From Sphingomonas sp. TREG-RG-20F-R18-01 (GTDB lineage Bacteria > Pseudomonadota > Alphaproteobacteria > Sphingomonadales > Sphingomonadaceae): a stretch of DNA of 64,000 bases. Made by a program: the position numbers and the translations under genes. Positions 1 to 8,468 of this stretch are shown here, piece after piece. The stretch spans positions 1 through 64,000 of the forward strand of contig NZ_JAKNQQ010000009.1 in NCBI RefSeq assembly GCF_022662475.1. Reading direction: 5' to 3'. The notes beneath the pieces are model-generated. The model was not told where the DNA came from. It did no database searches and saw only the letters and a program-made list of their open reading frames with translations. How positions within the stretch are numbered: the first letter of the stretch is position 1; every line of letters starts with the position of its first letter.

Positions 1-1
1 G

Positions 2-718
2 CTTCTGCCGGAGCCAGCGCGACGCGGCCTCACTGTGGCGGGCGCTGTGCAGGCGGCGATGCCGATCGGGGCCGTGTTGCGGTACATGAAAAGCCGTGGC
101 CGTCTGTTCCTTACTCATTTTCTGAGCTTTGGCACCTTTGTCCTGGGCGGCTATGCGGTCCTAGCTTGGGCACCGACGCACTTGGTCCGCTCGATGGACG
201 TCACGCGCGCGGAAGCGGGGTTCGGATTGGGGATTGCCGTCATGCTCGGCGGGCTGGCCGGTGTCATCGGCGGGACGACGATCGCCGATCGGCTAGCTGC
301 GCGAGGCGTGCGTGATGGCAAGTTCCGTGTGGCGGCTACAGCCTGTGTGATCGGCGCCGTGCTCGCGGTCCTGCTTCCTTTTGCACCGGGGGCCGCGACT
401 TACATAACGCTGATCGGTTTGATAACGATTTGTAGCTCGGCCGGCATCGCGCTCGGTCCCGCTGCGCTCCAGGAGATCGCGCCTGGCGAGATGCGTGGAC
501 AGGCGCTGGCAGCTTATCAGCTCGTCGCAACCGTGGTGGGAGCAGGACTGGGGCCGCCCATGGTGGCGCTCCTCGCCAAGGGAACGGCGCTGCCGATCGG
601 CACGGCGCTGTCGATCGTTGTCGCGATTGCGCTGTCTCTGGGCGCGCTCGGCTTCCTTATAGGGCGCCGGCGTTTCGGCCGCGAAGTGGAGAGCCGCTTC
701 ACCAATGCGGCCGTCTAG
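2..718 (+). CDS. MFS transporter, C-terminal half (cut by window edge)
   Basis: The reading frame is already open at base 2, so this is the 3' part of a longer gene. A GTG at 35 is only an internal codon. The visible ~238 residues hold about five hydrophobic segments separated by short basic loops (one near GGTTIADRLAARG), and the chain ends in a basic cytoplasmic tail. The first residues (LPEPARRG) match the loop that usually follows transmembrane segment 6 of major facilitator family members, so this is the second six-helix bundle. It lies 105 bp upstream of an MmgE/PrpD gene on the same strand and probably imports a substrate or intermediate for the catabolic block. The substrate cannot be read from the sequence. 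Confidence 0.85.
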   Translation, partial: LLPEPARRGLTVAGAVQAAMPIGAVLRYMKSRGRLFLTHFLSFGTFVLGGYAVLAWAPTHLVRSMDVTRAEAGFGLGIAVMLGGLAGVIGGTTIADRLAARGVRDGKFRVAATACVIGAVLAVLLPFAPGAATYITLIGLITICSSAGIALGPAALQEIAPGEMRGQALAAYQLVATVVGAGLGPPMVALLAKGTALPIGTALSIVVAIALSLGALGFLIGRRRFGREVESRFTNAAV

Positions 719-823
719 CGAAGTTCATCCATAGCGGGTGAGAATAAAAGCATAGCCGATCGCGATTTGCTGGATCGGCACAACAACGAGCAACAAGCTG
801 TCATAATTGAGAGGACGCCTGAT

Positions 824-2242
824 ATGGCCACCGTACCCAGCACTTTGATGGAGCGCCCCACCCCAGCGACTGCGCCTGAGCCCGGAACAGAGGCGCAGCG
901 CTTGGCGGATTTCGCGCTTGGGCTCAAACTCGTCGACGTACCGGCCCCGGTGGTCGCCAAGGCCAAGGCGCATATGCTCGACGCGTTTGGGCTGGCGCTC
1001 GCTGCAACCGGGTTCGATTTCGCAGACGAAATATTGGCCGGGGCCAAGGCGCTGGGTGGGACCGGATCGGCGACTGCACTCGGCAGCGGCACGGCGCTTC
1101 CACCCATAAACGCCGCGCTAGTCAACGGCGTGCTGTTTCATGGGCTCGACTTCGACGATACGCACGTCACCGCCATCTATCACGCGACAACGCCCGCACT
1201 CGCGGCCGGACTCGCTGCGGCGGAGGCGACCGGCGCCAACGGTGAAGAGTTGCTCGCCGCTTTTGTCGTTGGCCTGGAGCTAGGCTGCCGCATCGCCAAC
1301 GCGGCCGAAGGCGGGTTTCACGATCGCGGCTTTCATCCGACGGCGCTGGCGGGCACCTTCGCGGCGGCTTTCACAGCCGGGCGGCTGCTCGGACTCACCC
1401 GCGACCAGCTCGTTTCTGCGCTCAGCTTCGCCGGCAGCCAGGCGGCGGGTATCCTCGAGTTAGGCGGGTCGCTGAAACGACTGCATGCGGGGTGGTCGGC
1501 GCATGCGGGTTATTCGGCGGTTGTGCTCGCGCAGAATGGTTTTACCGGCGCAACCACGGTATTCGAAGGTAAGCATGGCTTCTACAAGACTCATCTGGGG
1601 GAGGCGCCCAAACCGACCATGATGCCGACGGTCGGGCTGGGCGAAGACTGGCTGATTGAGGGGATCGCGCTCAAGCCTTATCCCTGCTGTCACTTCATAC
1701 ATGCCTATGTCGATGCCGCACTGCATTTGCGTGAGATGGTCGATGTCGATCAGATCGTGCGTATCGATCTTCCACTTCACAAGAGGTTGTACCCGCTCGT
1801 TGGTGAACCGCTCGCGCGCAGGCAGCGGCCTCAATCGCCGTACGAGGCAATGTTCAGCGTACCCTACGTCGTAGCACTAGCGCTTGCTACCGGCGTGGTC
1901 GATCTGGCCGCGTTCCACGACCGCGGTGTCGACGATCCCCGGGTGCTTGCGCTGGCCGCGCTCGCACATGTTGAAGACGATCCCGGAAGCGATTTCCCGA
2001 AGCATTTCCCCGGTGAGGTGCGCCTCACCATGAAGAACGGCGATGTAATCCGCCAACGAGAGATGACGAGCACAGGAACGCCCGACCGTCCGCTGTCGCC
2101 CGAAACGATCGAGGCGAAGTTCCTGATCAATGCCTCCCGGGCGGTGAGCGACGAGCGCGCGCGTGCGCTGCTAGACCTACTTCGCAACGTTGAGCGGGTC
2201 GGAAGTATCGGCGAAATCACGAATGCCACTCGGCTAAACTAA
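824..2242 (+). CDS. MmgE/PrpD family protein (2-methylcitrate dehydratase-like)
   Basis: A 472-residue protein of the MmgE/PrpD family, whose characterised members dehydrate 2-methylcitrate or isomerise cis-aconitate-like acids. It shows the N-terminal all-helical domain, the FHGLDFDDTH segment near residue 105 (the usual family signature is HxxDFDD), and the KPYPCCHFIHAYVDA segment near 285. An upstream in-frame ATG exists at 767. The start at 824 is preferred because GAGAGGA lies about 9 bases before it and homologues start here. It is followed after 103 bp by a TonB receptor. A second, divergent MmgE/PrpD gene lies at 23668. The substrate is unknown; context suggests a hydroxy acid or its CoA-free derivative. 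Confidence 0.88.
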   Translation: MATVPSTLMERPTPATAPEPGTEAQRLADFALGLKLVDVPAPVVAKAKAHMLDAFGLALAATGFDFADEILAGAKALGGTGSATALGSGTALPPINAALVNGVLFHGLDFDDTHVTAIYHATTPALAAGLAAAEATGANGEELLAAFVVGLELGCRIANAAEGGFHDRGFHPTALAGTFAAAFTAGRLLGLTRDQLVSALSFAGSQAAGILELGGSLKRLHAGWSAHAGYSAVVLAQNGFTGATTVFEGKHGFYKTHLGEAPKPTMMPTVGLGEDWLIEGIALKPYPCCHFIHAYVDAALHLREMVDVDQIVRIDLPLHKRLYPLVGEPLARRQRPQSPYEAMFSVPYVVALALATGVVDLAAFHDRGVDDPRVLALAALAHVEDDPGSDFPKHFPGEVRLTMKNGDVIRQREMTSTGTPDRPLSPETIEAKFLINASRAVSDERARALLDLLRNVERVGSIGEITNATRLN

Positions 2243-2253
2243 TAACAGCGGCA

Positions 2254-2284
2254 CATGAATCGATAGTCTGTCGCAAATTGTAGC
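2254..2284 (+). promoter_or_regulatory. 31-bp upstream motif, copy 1 (before TonB receptor)
   Basis: This segment aligns without gaps to bases 10126-10156, ahead of the P450 fusion gene. Both read CATGA, 12 variable bases that share GATA, then TCGCAAATTG, one base and AGC. It lies about 60-90 bp before the receptor start, where a promoter or activator site would be expected. It is a candidate shared operator; the regulator is unknown. Confidence 0.4.
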
Positions 2285-2345
2285 GACGGCGGGCAGCGAT
2301 AAAGGTCGCGCTCAATAATTATAAGACTTCGGGAGGATTACAGTC

Positions 2346-5300
2346 ATGCGGGCATTCACGACACTCGGTCACTTGAGTTTGACCGCACTTGCTACTTCGT
2401 TGGCAATCGGATCTGCGCAGGCGCAAGTGGCTCCAATGCCCGCACCGACACCCACATCGGAGCAAACCCCCGCTCCGGCAGGCGCGGATCAGGCCGCCGA
2501 CATCATCGTAACTGGATCCCTTATTCGCGGGTCTTCGGAAACCGGCACCTCGCCGGTCGAGGTCATTTCGGGTCAAGATTTGGCGCGCCAGGGTTCGCCG
2601 TCGCCGGTCGAGCTTTTGAAGACACTAACGGTTTCCAGCGGCGTGCTCGGCGACTCCAACTCCTTTGATACGCGCTCGCAGGGATCGGAAGGCATCGCCA
2701 CGGTCAATTTGCGTGGCCTCGGGCCCTCGCGGACACTGGTGCTGCTCAACAGCAAGCGGCTCGTAAACGCTGGGATCAACGTTCCTGCAGTCGACATCAA
2801 CCTGCTGCCACTCGCGGCGATCGGTCGCGTTGAGGTTCTCAAGGACGGCGCTGCTGCCACCTACGGGTCAGACGCGATCGCGGGCGTAGTCAACTTTATC
2901 ACACGCATTAATCAGAAGGGCTTTCTGGTCACGGGTGACTACAAGCAAATAAAGGGGTCGGATGGTGATTATGGTGGCTCGATAAGTTTCGGGCACCAGG
3001 CCGACGGGCTTCGTCTCCTTGTTGCGGCAGGGTATCAGCATCGTTCAGAACTGAGGACGGTCGATCGCGATTTCGCGGTGCAGCCGTACGCCAACAATCC
3101 CGAAGCGGGGTTCAGCGCAGGTGGCAGCCCTGGTTCCTTTGTTCCCGTGACGGGGGGCGGTACCCCGCTTGCAGGATTGACCGTCGATCGCTCCTGCGCC
3201 GCGCTCGGCGGTACGCTTGCAGCAACCGGTACACTTTCGGCACCAGCGGCTAACGGAGCGTGTTACACACAAGGGACGCCGTTCAATGCGCTGACCGACA
3301 CAGAGAACCGTTACCAGATCTACACCGAGGTCGGCATCGACCTGACAGATCGCTTCACGTTCGAAGCATCGGCACTCTACGCAATGTCGGACGTGCCGCA
3401 TGCGCGGACTTCACCGTCATACCTGTTGACCCAGGCACCCAGCAGGTCGGCCCTGCCGACGATCAACCCGACGGTAGGGGTCGCGGGATATTTCGTGCCT
3501 GCCAGCAATCCCGGTTATCAAGCCTATTTGCAGCAGAACCCCGGAACGGTCCCCGCGAGCGCGGCCGGCGTGGTGTTTCCGCTCCTTCGCTTCCGTCCCT
3601 TCTTCTCGGGCGGTAACCCGCTATTTCCTGACGATTTCGGTTCCAGCGATGGCAAGCGGCAATCGGAGTCGATCCGCTTTACTGCCGCGATCAAGGGCAA
3701 ACTCACCGACGACATTAATTTAGACACCAGCTTCACCTACCACGACTATATCCGGGACGTGCGCGGGGTCGATGAGTTTGGTGATCGCGTTCAGCTGGCG
3801 CTCCGCGGATTAGGCGGGTCCGGCTGCAACGTAGCAGCGAATACCCCTGGGCAAAACGGCTGCATCTATTTGAACCCGTTCGGCAATGCCTCTCCTAGTA
3901 ATCCGGGGCTCGGCGTCGCCAACTCGACCTATGTCCCCGGCGTCGCTAATAGCACCGAGTTGGCACAGTATCTGTCAGGGCAATATTCTAACAAAGTTGA
4001 GACGCAGCTCTATGTCGGCGACGTGACGATCAGCGGAAAAACCGGAATCGAGCTACCGGGGGGCGCGCTCGCCTTCGCGATCGGCGGTCAGTACCGCAAG
4101 ACCAAATTTAGCACGCAGTTTGGCAACGACAGCAATCTAGCGGCGACACCATGTCGCGACACCCCGGTCAACGGCAATCTGACCTGCTCGCCGGTCGTGG
4201 GCGCGCTTGGGTTCCTCGGCTCGGGGCGTAACGGCAGTGCGTCCGGCAACGTGAAAGCCGCCTTCGCTGAGCTTCGCGCGCCGTTGTTCAAAGGGCTCGA
4301 TCTTCAACTTGCGGCGCGATACGAAGATTACGGTGGGGGCGTGGGCTCGACGTTCGACCCGAAGGTCAGCGCTCGCTATCAAGCGCTTTCTTGGCTGGCA
4401 TTTCGTGGCTCTTATTCGACCACCTTTCGCGGGCCGCCAGACCAGCTGCGCAACAACACGCCTGACACGACGCTCCAACTGGTCGGACGTAATTTCGTTC
4501 CGATCGATACGTTCGGCAATTCGAGCCTCAAGCCAGAAACTGCGACCAACTATTCGGGTGGCGTCGTGATCGAGGCCGGCGGGTTCGACTTTAACGTCGA
4601 TTATTTCAAGTTTAAGCTACGCGATCTCATCGTAGCGGAGCCAGCGGCTAACATGGCGACCGCACTATTCGCCAATCCAGGGAACTGTGCCGACCCAGCG
4701 TTTGCAGCGCTGCGCAACCGGTTTCAATTTACCAATGGCGGCGGCGTCCCGGGAGCGGGGACTTGCAGCTTGGCGACCGTATCGCGCGTCAACACGCGGC
4801 AGGTCAACGCCGCGGCTGTGAACACCTCCGGAATCGACGTGCAGCTGACGTATCACAAACGCGACGTTTTCGGCGGAACGCTTGGGCTCGGTGGGTCGCT
4901 TAGCTACGTCATCGACTATAACGTCAGCGACCTTTCAGTGGAAGGCATACTCGTCCAGTCGGGATTTGACGCCGCGGGCAAGTTAAACAGTGGCACGATC
5001 GCGTATCCGTTGCCCCGGTGGAAGGGGCAAGCGTTCGTCGATTACGGCCACGGCATCTTCAGCGCCCGCGCCACCCTTAATTATATCGGCAGCTACCGCG
5101 ATCAGCGCGACACTCTGTTTGTTCCGCGCGTCGATTTAGTCGGATTGTCGGCCGGTTCTCAGCAGCTAAACGGCCAGAAGATCGGCGCCTTCACGACCGC
5201 TGACATCTCGCTTCGTGCGCAGCTCGCGACTGGCACGACGATCAACCTGACGGTGCTCAACGTGACTGATGAGGATCCCCCGTTCGCGCGGCTTAACTAC

Positions 5301-5369
5301 AACTATGATCCGTTCACCGCGAGTGCGCTCAAGCGGCAGCTCAAGATCGGCGTGACGCAGAGCTTCTGA
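2346..5369 (+). CDS. TonB-dependent outer-membrane receptor
   Basis: A 1007-residue TonB-dependent receptor for active transport across the outer membrane. A signal peptide is visible (MRAFTTLGHLSLTALATSLA, then a cleavage region ending AQA). The TonB-box/plug region follows with DIIVTGS near residue 55 and the plug signature NLRGLGPSRTLVLLN near 125. A long beta-barrel with alternating aromatic residues follows and the protein ends in a terminal Phe (VTQSF), as expected for barrel assembly. The start has a clear GGGAGGA ribosome site. It precedes a flavin monooxygenase and CoA-activation genes, so its ligand is probably the catabolic substrate rather than iron. A second receptor is at 25147. 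Confidence 0.95.
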   Translation: MRAFTTLGHLSLTALATSLAIGSAQAQVAPMPAPTPTSEQTPAPAGADQAADIIVTGSLIRGSSETGTSPVEVISGQDLARQGSPSPVELLKTLTVSSGVLGDSNSFDTRSQGSEGIATVNLRGLGPSRTLVLLNSKRLVNAGINVPAVDINLLPLAAIGRVEVLKDGAAATYGSDAIAGVVNFITRINQKGFLVTGDYKQIKGSDGDYGGSISFGHQADGLRLLVAAGYQHRSELRTVDRDFAVQPYANNPEAGFSAGGSPGSFVPVTGGGTPLAGLTVDRSCAALGGTLAATGTLSAPAANGACYTQGTPFNALTDTENRYQIYTEVGIDLTDRFTFEASALYAMSDVPHARTSPSYLLTQAPSRSALPTINPTVGVAGYFVPASNPGYQAYLQQNPGTVPASAAGVVFPLLRFRPFFSGGNPLFPDDFGSSDGKRQSESIRFTAAIKGKLTDDINLDTSFTYHDYIRDVRGVDEFGDRVQLALRGLGGSGCNVAANTPGQNGCIYLNPFGNASPSNPGLGVANSTYVPGVANSTELAQYLSGQYSNKVETQLYVGDVTISGKTGIELPGGALAFAIGGQYRKTKFSTQFGNDSNLAATPCRDTPVNGNLTCSPVVGALGFLGSGRNGSASGNVKAAFAELRAPLFKGLDLQLAARYEDYGGGVGSTFDPKVSARYQALSWLAFRGSYSTTFRGPPDQLRNNTPDTTLQLVGRNFVPIDTFGNSSLKPETATNYSGGVVIEAGGFDFNVDYFKFKLRDLIVAEPAANMATALFANPGNCADPAFAALRNRFQFTNGGGVPGAGTCSLATVSRVNTRQVNAAAVNTSGIDVQLTYHKRDVFGGTLGLGGSLSYVIDYNVSDLSVEGILVQSGFDAAGKLNSGTIAYPLPRWKGQAFVDYGHGIFSARATLNYIGSYRDQRDTLFVPRVDLVGLSAGSQQLNGQKIGAFTTADISLRAQLATGTTINLTVLNVTDEDPPFARLNYNYDPFTASALKRQLKIGVTQSF

Positions 5370-5402
5370 CGCACACCTAAAGTCAAGCACAGGACCATCA
5401 TA

Positions 5403-6788
5403 ATGACTAAGCCCGATCGCCAGATGTCGTTGATCGCCTTCATGCAGGCGCAGAACTGTTCGAATTACGCCGGGTCGTGGCGGCACCCCGCTTCGACACC
5501 CGATTTCATGGCGCCCGAATACTATCAGCGGATCGCGCGGACGCTGGAGGATGGCCGCTTCGACATGGCGTTCTTCGATGACCGTCTGGCGATGCCGGAT
5601 ATCTACGGCGCCAGCCACCGTGCGACGGTGGAGAACGGCGTGCGGGCGGTAAAGCTCGACCCGACGCCAGTGCTGATGGCGATGGCATGTGCAACGACCC
5701 ACCTGGGGCTTGGTGCGACGTATTCGACGACCTATTACGAACCCTATCACGTCGCCCGACTGTTCGCGACACTTGACCTGATGACCAAAGGTCGGGTCGC
5801 CTGGAACATCGTTACCTCGCTCAACGATTCCGAGGCCGAAAACTTCGGCCGCACCGAGCATCTTGAGCACGACCTTCGCTATGACCGCGCCGACGAGTTC
5901 ATGGAAGCGGTGATGGGGTTGTGGGATAGCTGGGAGGACGACGCACTCATCATCGACAAGGCGTCTGGCCACTTTGCCAATCCGGACAAGGTTCACCGGC
6001 TCGACTATAAGGGCGAGTATTTCCAGACGCGCGGGCCGCTCACCGTGCCGCGTTCAAGCCAGGGCCATCCCGTGCTCCTTCAGGCGGGATCAAGCGGGCG
6101 CGGGCAGCGCTTCGCTGGACGCTGGGCGGAACTGGTGTTTGCGGGCTATCCCAATCGTGATCTCGGCCGAAAGCAATATGAGAGCCTGCGTGGAGCCGCC
6201 GAAGCCGCTGGGCGCAACCCGGACGACGTAAAGGTTGCGCCTGCGGTCAACGTCGTCGTTGCCGAATCTGCGGACGCCGCGCAGGAGAAGCGCGCTTATC
6301 TGGAGAGCCTGTCCAAACCGATCGACGGGCTGACATTGCTATGCGAAGTCATGAACGTCGATTTCGGCGCGCGCGACTATGATCTGCCATTTACCGATGA
6401 GGAACTCGCCGCCGTATCGTGGCAGAGTTACCGCGACCGGGTGATCACCAAGAGCGGCAAGAAGAACCCGTCGGTACGCGACTTCGTCGAGGTGTCCGGG
6501 CGCGGTACGCTCAAGGAAGCGCCAATGTTCTGCGGTGACGTCAAGCAGGTCGCTGACCAGATGGAGGAATGGTTCTCCGACGCCTGCGACGGTTTTGTCA
6601 TTATGGCGCCCCAGACGCCGGGCTCTTACGAGGATTTCGTCCGGCTGGTCGTGCCAGAACTTCAACGGCGCGGGCTGCACCGCAGAGAATATGACGGCGC
6701 AACGCTGCGCGATACGCTTGGCCTGAAGCGCCCCCTTGCAGGCGAGCGGCCCTCGCCGGCCGACGCGCGAGTGCTGTCGCATGGCTAA
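5403..6788 (+). CDS. LLM-class flavin monooxygenase, NtaA/SnaA/DszA type
   Basis: A 461-residue bacterial-luciferase-like monooxygenase of the NtaA/SnaA/DszA subfamily (nitrilotriacetate, pristinamycin and dibenzothiophene-sulfone oxygenases). These use FMNH2 supplied by a separate reductase and O2. Diagnostic stretches are FMAPEYYQRIARTLEDGRFD near residue 36, YEPYHVARLFATLDLMTKGR near 120 with WNIVTS after it, and RYDRADEFMEAVMGLWDSW near 160. It lacks a reductase domain. The FMN reductase at 29014 is the only obvious partner in the window. Its stop overlaps the next start by 8 bp, indicating translational coupling. The substrate cannot be inferred from the sequence alone. Confidence 0.92.
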   Translation: MTKPDRQMSLIAFMQAQNCSNYAGSWRHPASTPDFMAPEYYQRIARTLEDGRFDMAFFDDRLAMPDIYGASHRATVENGVRAVKLDPTPVLMAMACATTHLGLGATYSTTYYEPYHVARLFATLDLMTKGRVAWNIVTSLNDSEAENFGRTEHLEHDLRYDRADEFMEAVMGLWDSWEDDALIIDKASGHFANPDKVHRLDYKGEYFQTRGPLTVPRSSQGHPVLLQAGSSGRGQRFAGRWAELVFAGYPNRDLGRKQYESLRGAAEAAGRNPDDVKVAPAVNVVVAESADAAQEKRAYLESLSKPIDGLTLLCEVMNVDFGARDYDLPFTDEELAAVSWQSYRDRVITKSGKKNPSVRDFVEVSGRGTLKEAPMFCGDVKQVADQMEEWFSDACDGFVIMAPQTPGSYEDFVRLVVPELQRRGLHRREYDGATLRDTLGLKRPLAGERPSPADARVLSHG

Positions 6789-8133
6789 GGAACTCAAGAT
6801 CGTTACGCCGGTCGGAATGCTCGGCTACGGCTACCCGGCTGCCGACTTCTGGAGGGCGATCGACGCAGGCGCCGACGCAATCGTGATCGATTCAGGCTCG
6901 ACCGACAATGGACCGCAAGAACTGGGGCTGGGCAAGCGCACAAACAGCAACTCGGCATACCGCCGCGATCTGGAGCCGATGCTGGAGGCGTGCGCGACCC
7001 GAAAAATCCCGGTGCTGATCGGCTCGGCCGGTGGCACCGGCACCAACGCGCAGGTCGATTATATGGTCGGCCTGATCCGCACGATCGCGAGCGACAAGGG
7101 CTACAAGCTCAAGATCGCGGCGATCTACGCCGACATTCCCAAGGATGTCGTGCGCGAGCGACTGGCCGCAGGCCGGATTGGGCCGTGCGGTCCGGTGCCG
7201 CCGCTGGACGAAGCTGCGGTCGATGCGTCGGTTGCGATCGTCGCGCAAATGGGCGTGGAGCCGTTTCTCGAAGCCCTGAGTGAGGAGGTCGACGTGATCG
7301 TCGCAGGTCGCGCCTACGACCCCGCGCCTTATGCCGCGCTGTGTCTCCAACGGGGGATCGATCCGGGGGTCGCGTGGCACATGGGTAAGATCATGGAATG
7401 CGGTGCAGTGTGCGCCGAGCCCAAGGGGCGCGTCATCCTGGCGACGATCCGCGCTAACAGCTTCGACCTGGAACCTATGAGCGCCAAGGAGCGCTGCACG
7501 CCACTTTCGGTCGCCGCACATACGTTGTACGAAAAGTCCCGTGCCGATCTACTCGCAGGGCCGGGCGGCGTACTTGATCTGAACACGGCGACGTACACCG
7601 CGCTCGACGAGCGCACGGTTCGGGTGGAACGCAGCGTTTTCCGCACAACCCCCTACACGGTCAAGCTGGAGGGCGCTTCGATCGTCGGTCACCGCACCGT
7701 GTTCATTGGCGGAATCCGCGACCCGATCCTGATCGAGGGCATCGACGACTTTCTCGCGGCTGTCACACGGCATGTGACCGCCACCCACGCGGCGCTGGCC
7801 GATGGGTTGGCTCAGCTCATCTTCCATGTTTATGGCAAGAATGGCGTAATGGGCGCGCTGGAACCGATCAAGGACGCGCGTCCGCACGAGCTTTGTATTC
7901 TCGCCGAAGTCATCGGCCCGACCCAGGACATCGCTAACGCGATCTGCAACACTGCGCGTGTCGCCTGCCTTCATGCGCCATATCCCCGGCAGATGGCGAC
8001 GGGAGGCAATATGGCGTTCCCGCTGACCCCGATGGAAAATGAGATCGGTCCGGTGTGCGCGTTCAGCATCTATCACCTGATGGAAGTCGACAGTCCGACA
8101 GAGTTGTTCCCCGTTCATCGGCTGGAGGTCTGA
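6781..8133 (+). CDS. DUF1446 / AtuA-like acyclic terpene utilisation family protein
   Basis: A 450-residue protein of the DUF1446 family, the fold of AtuA from the acyclic terpene utilisation (citronellol/geraniol) cluster. The glycine-rich N-terminus (VTPVGMLGYG), SAGGTGTNAQVD near residue 84 and the VDVIVAGRAYDPAPYAALC segment near 170 are visible. The ATG at 6781 overlaps the upstream stop; an earlier in-frame ATG at 6736 lies inside the upstream gene and is disfavoured. It is followed by a DUF4387 protein, an arrangement seen elsewhere in which the two families occur together or fused. Its biochemical activity is not established. Here it sits between an oxygenase and a CoA ligase, which suggests a role in processing the activated acid. 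Confidence 0.85.
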   Translation: MAKELKIVTPVGMLGYGYPAADFWRAIDAGADAIVIDSGSTDNGPQELGLGKRTNSNSAYRRDLEPMLEACATRKIPVLIGSAGGTGTNAQVDYMVGLIRTIASDKGYKLKIAAIYADIPKDVVRERLAAGRIGPCGPVPPLDEAAVDASVAIVAQMGVEPFLEALSEEVDVIVAGRAYDPAPYAALCLQRGIDPGVAWHMGKIMECGAVCAEPKGRVILATIRANSFDLEPMSAKERCTPLSVAAHTLYEKSRADLLAGPGGVLDLNTATYTALDERTVRVERSVFRTTPYTVKLEGASIVGHRTVFIGGIRDPILIEGIDDFLAAVTRHVTATHAALADGLAQLIFHVYGKNGVMGALEPIKDARPHELCILAEVIGPTQDIANAICNTARVACLHAPYPRQMATGGNMAFPLTPMENEIGPVCAFSIYHLMEVDSPTELFPVHRLEV

Positions 8134-8138
8134 CGCCC

Positions 8139-8468
8139 ATGCGCAACGTGCCCACGATCCGCGACCTCGCCAAGCTCGTCCGCAGCAAGAATGCGGGGCC
8201 TTTTGAGCTCACCTTCGACGTGATGTTCGACGACGCCGAGCGCTACCGGATGGTGAAGGAAAGCGGGTCAGTCACGCGCGAGTCACTCGCCCGCGCTTAC
8301 GCGATTGATCCGGACGCGATCACCAATTTCCAGTTCTTCGATCCCGCACTCGCGTTCAAGCTGACGATCCGCCGTCCGCGTCCGCAGGGCAGCATCGGCG
8401 AGACCGACACCTTCGGCGCACAACAGCACGCTCCGCTGCTAGCCCTTGAGATCGCGCAACCGGAATGA
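8139..8468 (+). CDS. DUF4387 domain protein
   Basis: A 109-residue protein of the DUF4387 family, the usual partner of DUF1446/AtuA proteins. It starts with RNVPTIRDLAKLVRSKNAGP and has FELTFDVMFDD and IRRPRPQGSIGETDTFGAQQH segments. The start is set by GGAGGTC just before the ATG; a longer reading from 8055 would overlap the upstream gene heavily. It is 5 bp downstream of the DUF1446 gene, and its stop overlaps the next start (ATGA), so the three genes are co-translated. The DUF1446/DUF4387 pair probably forms one enzyme; the reaction is unknown. Confidence 0.85.
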   Translation: MRNVPTIRDLAKLVRSKNAGPFELTFDVMFDDAERYRMVKESGSVTRESLARAYAIDPDAITNFQFFDPALAFKLTIRRPRPQGSIGETDTFGAQQHAPLLALEIAQPE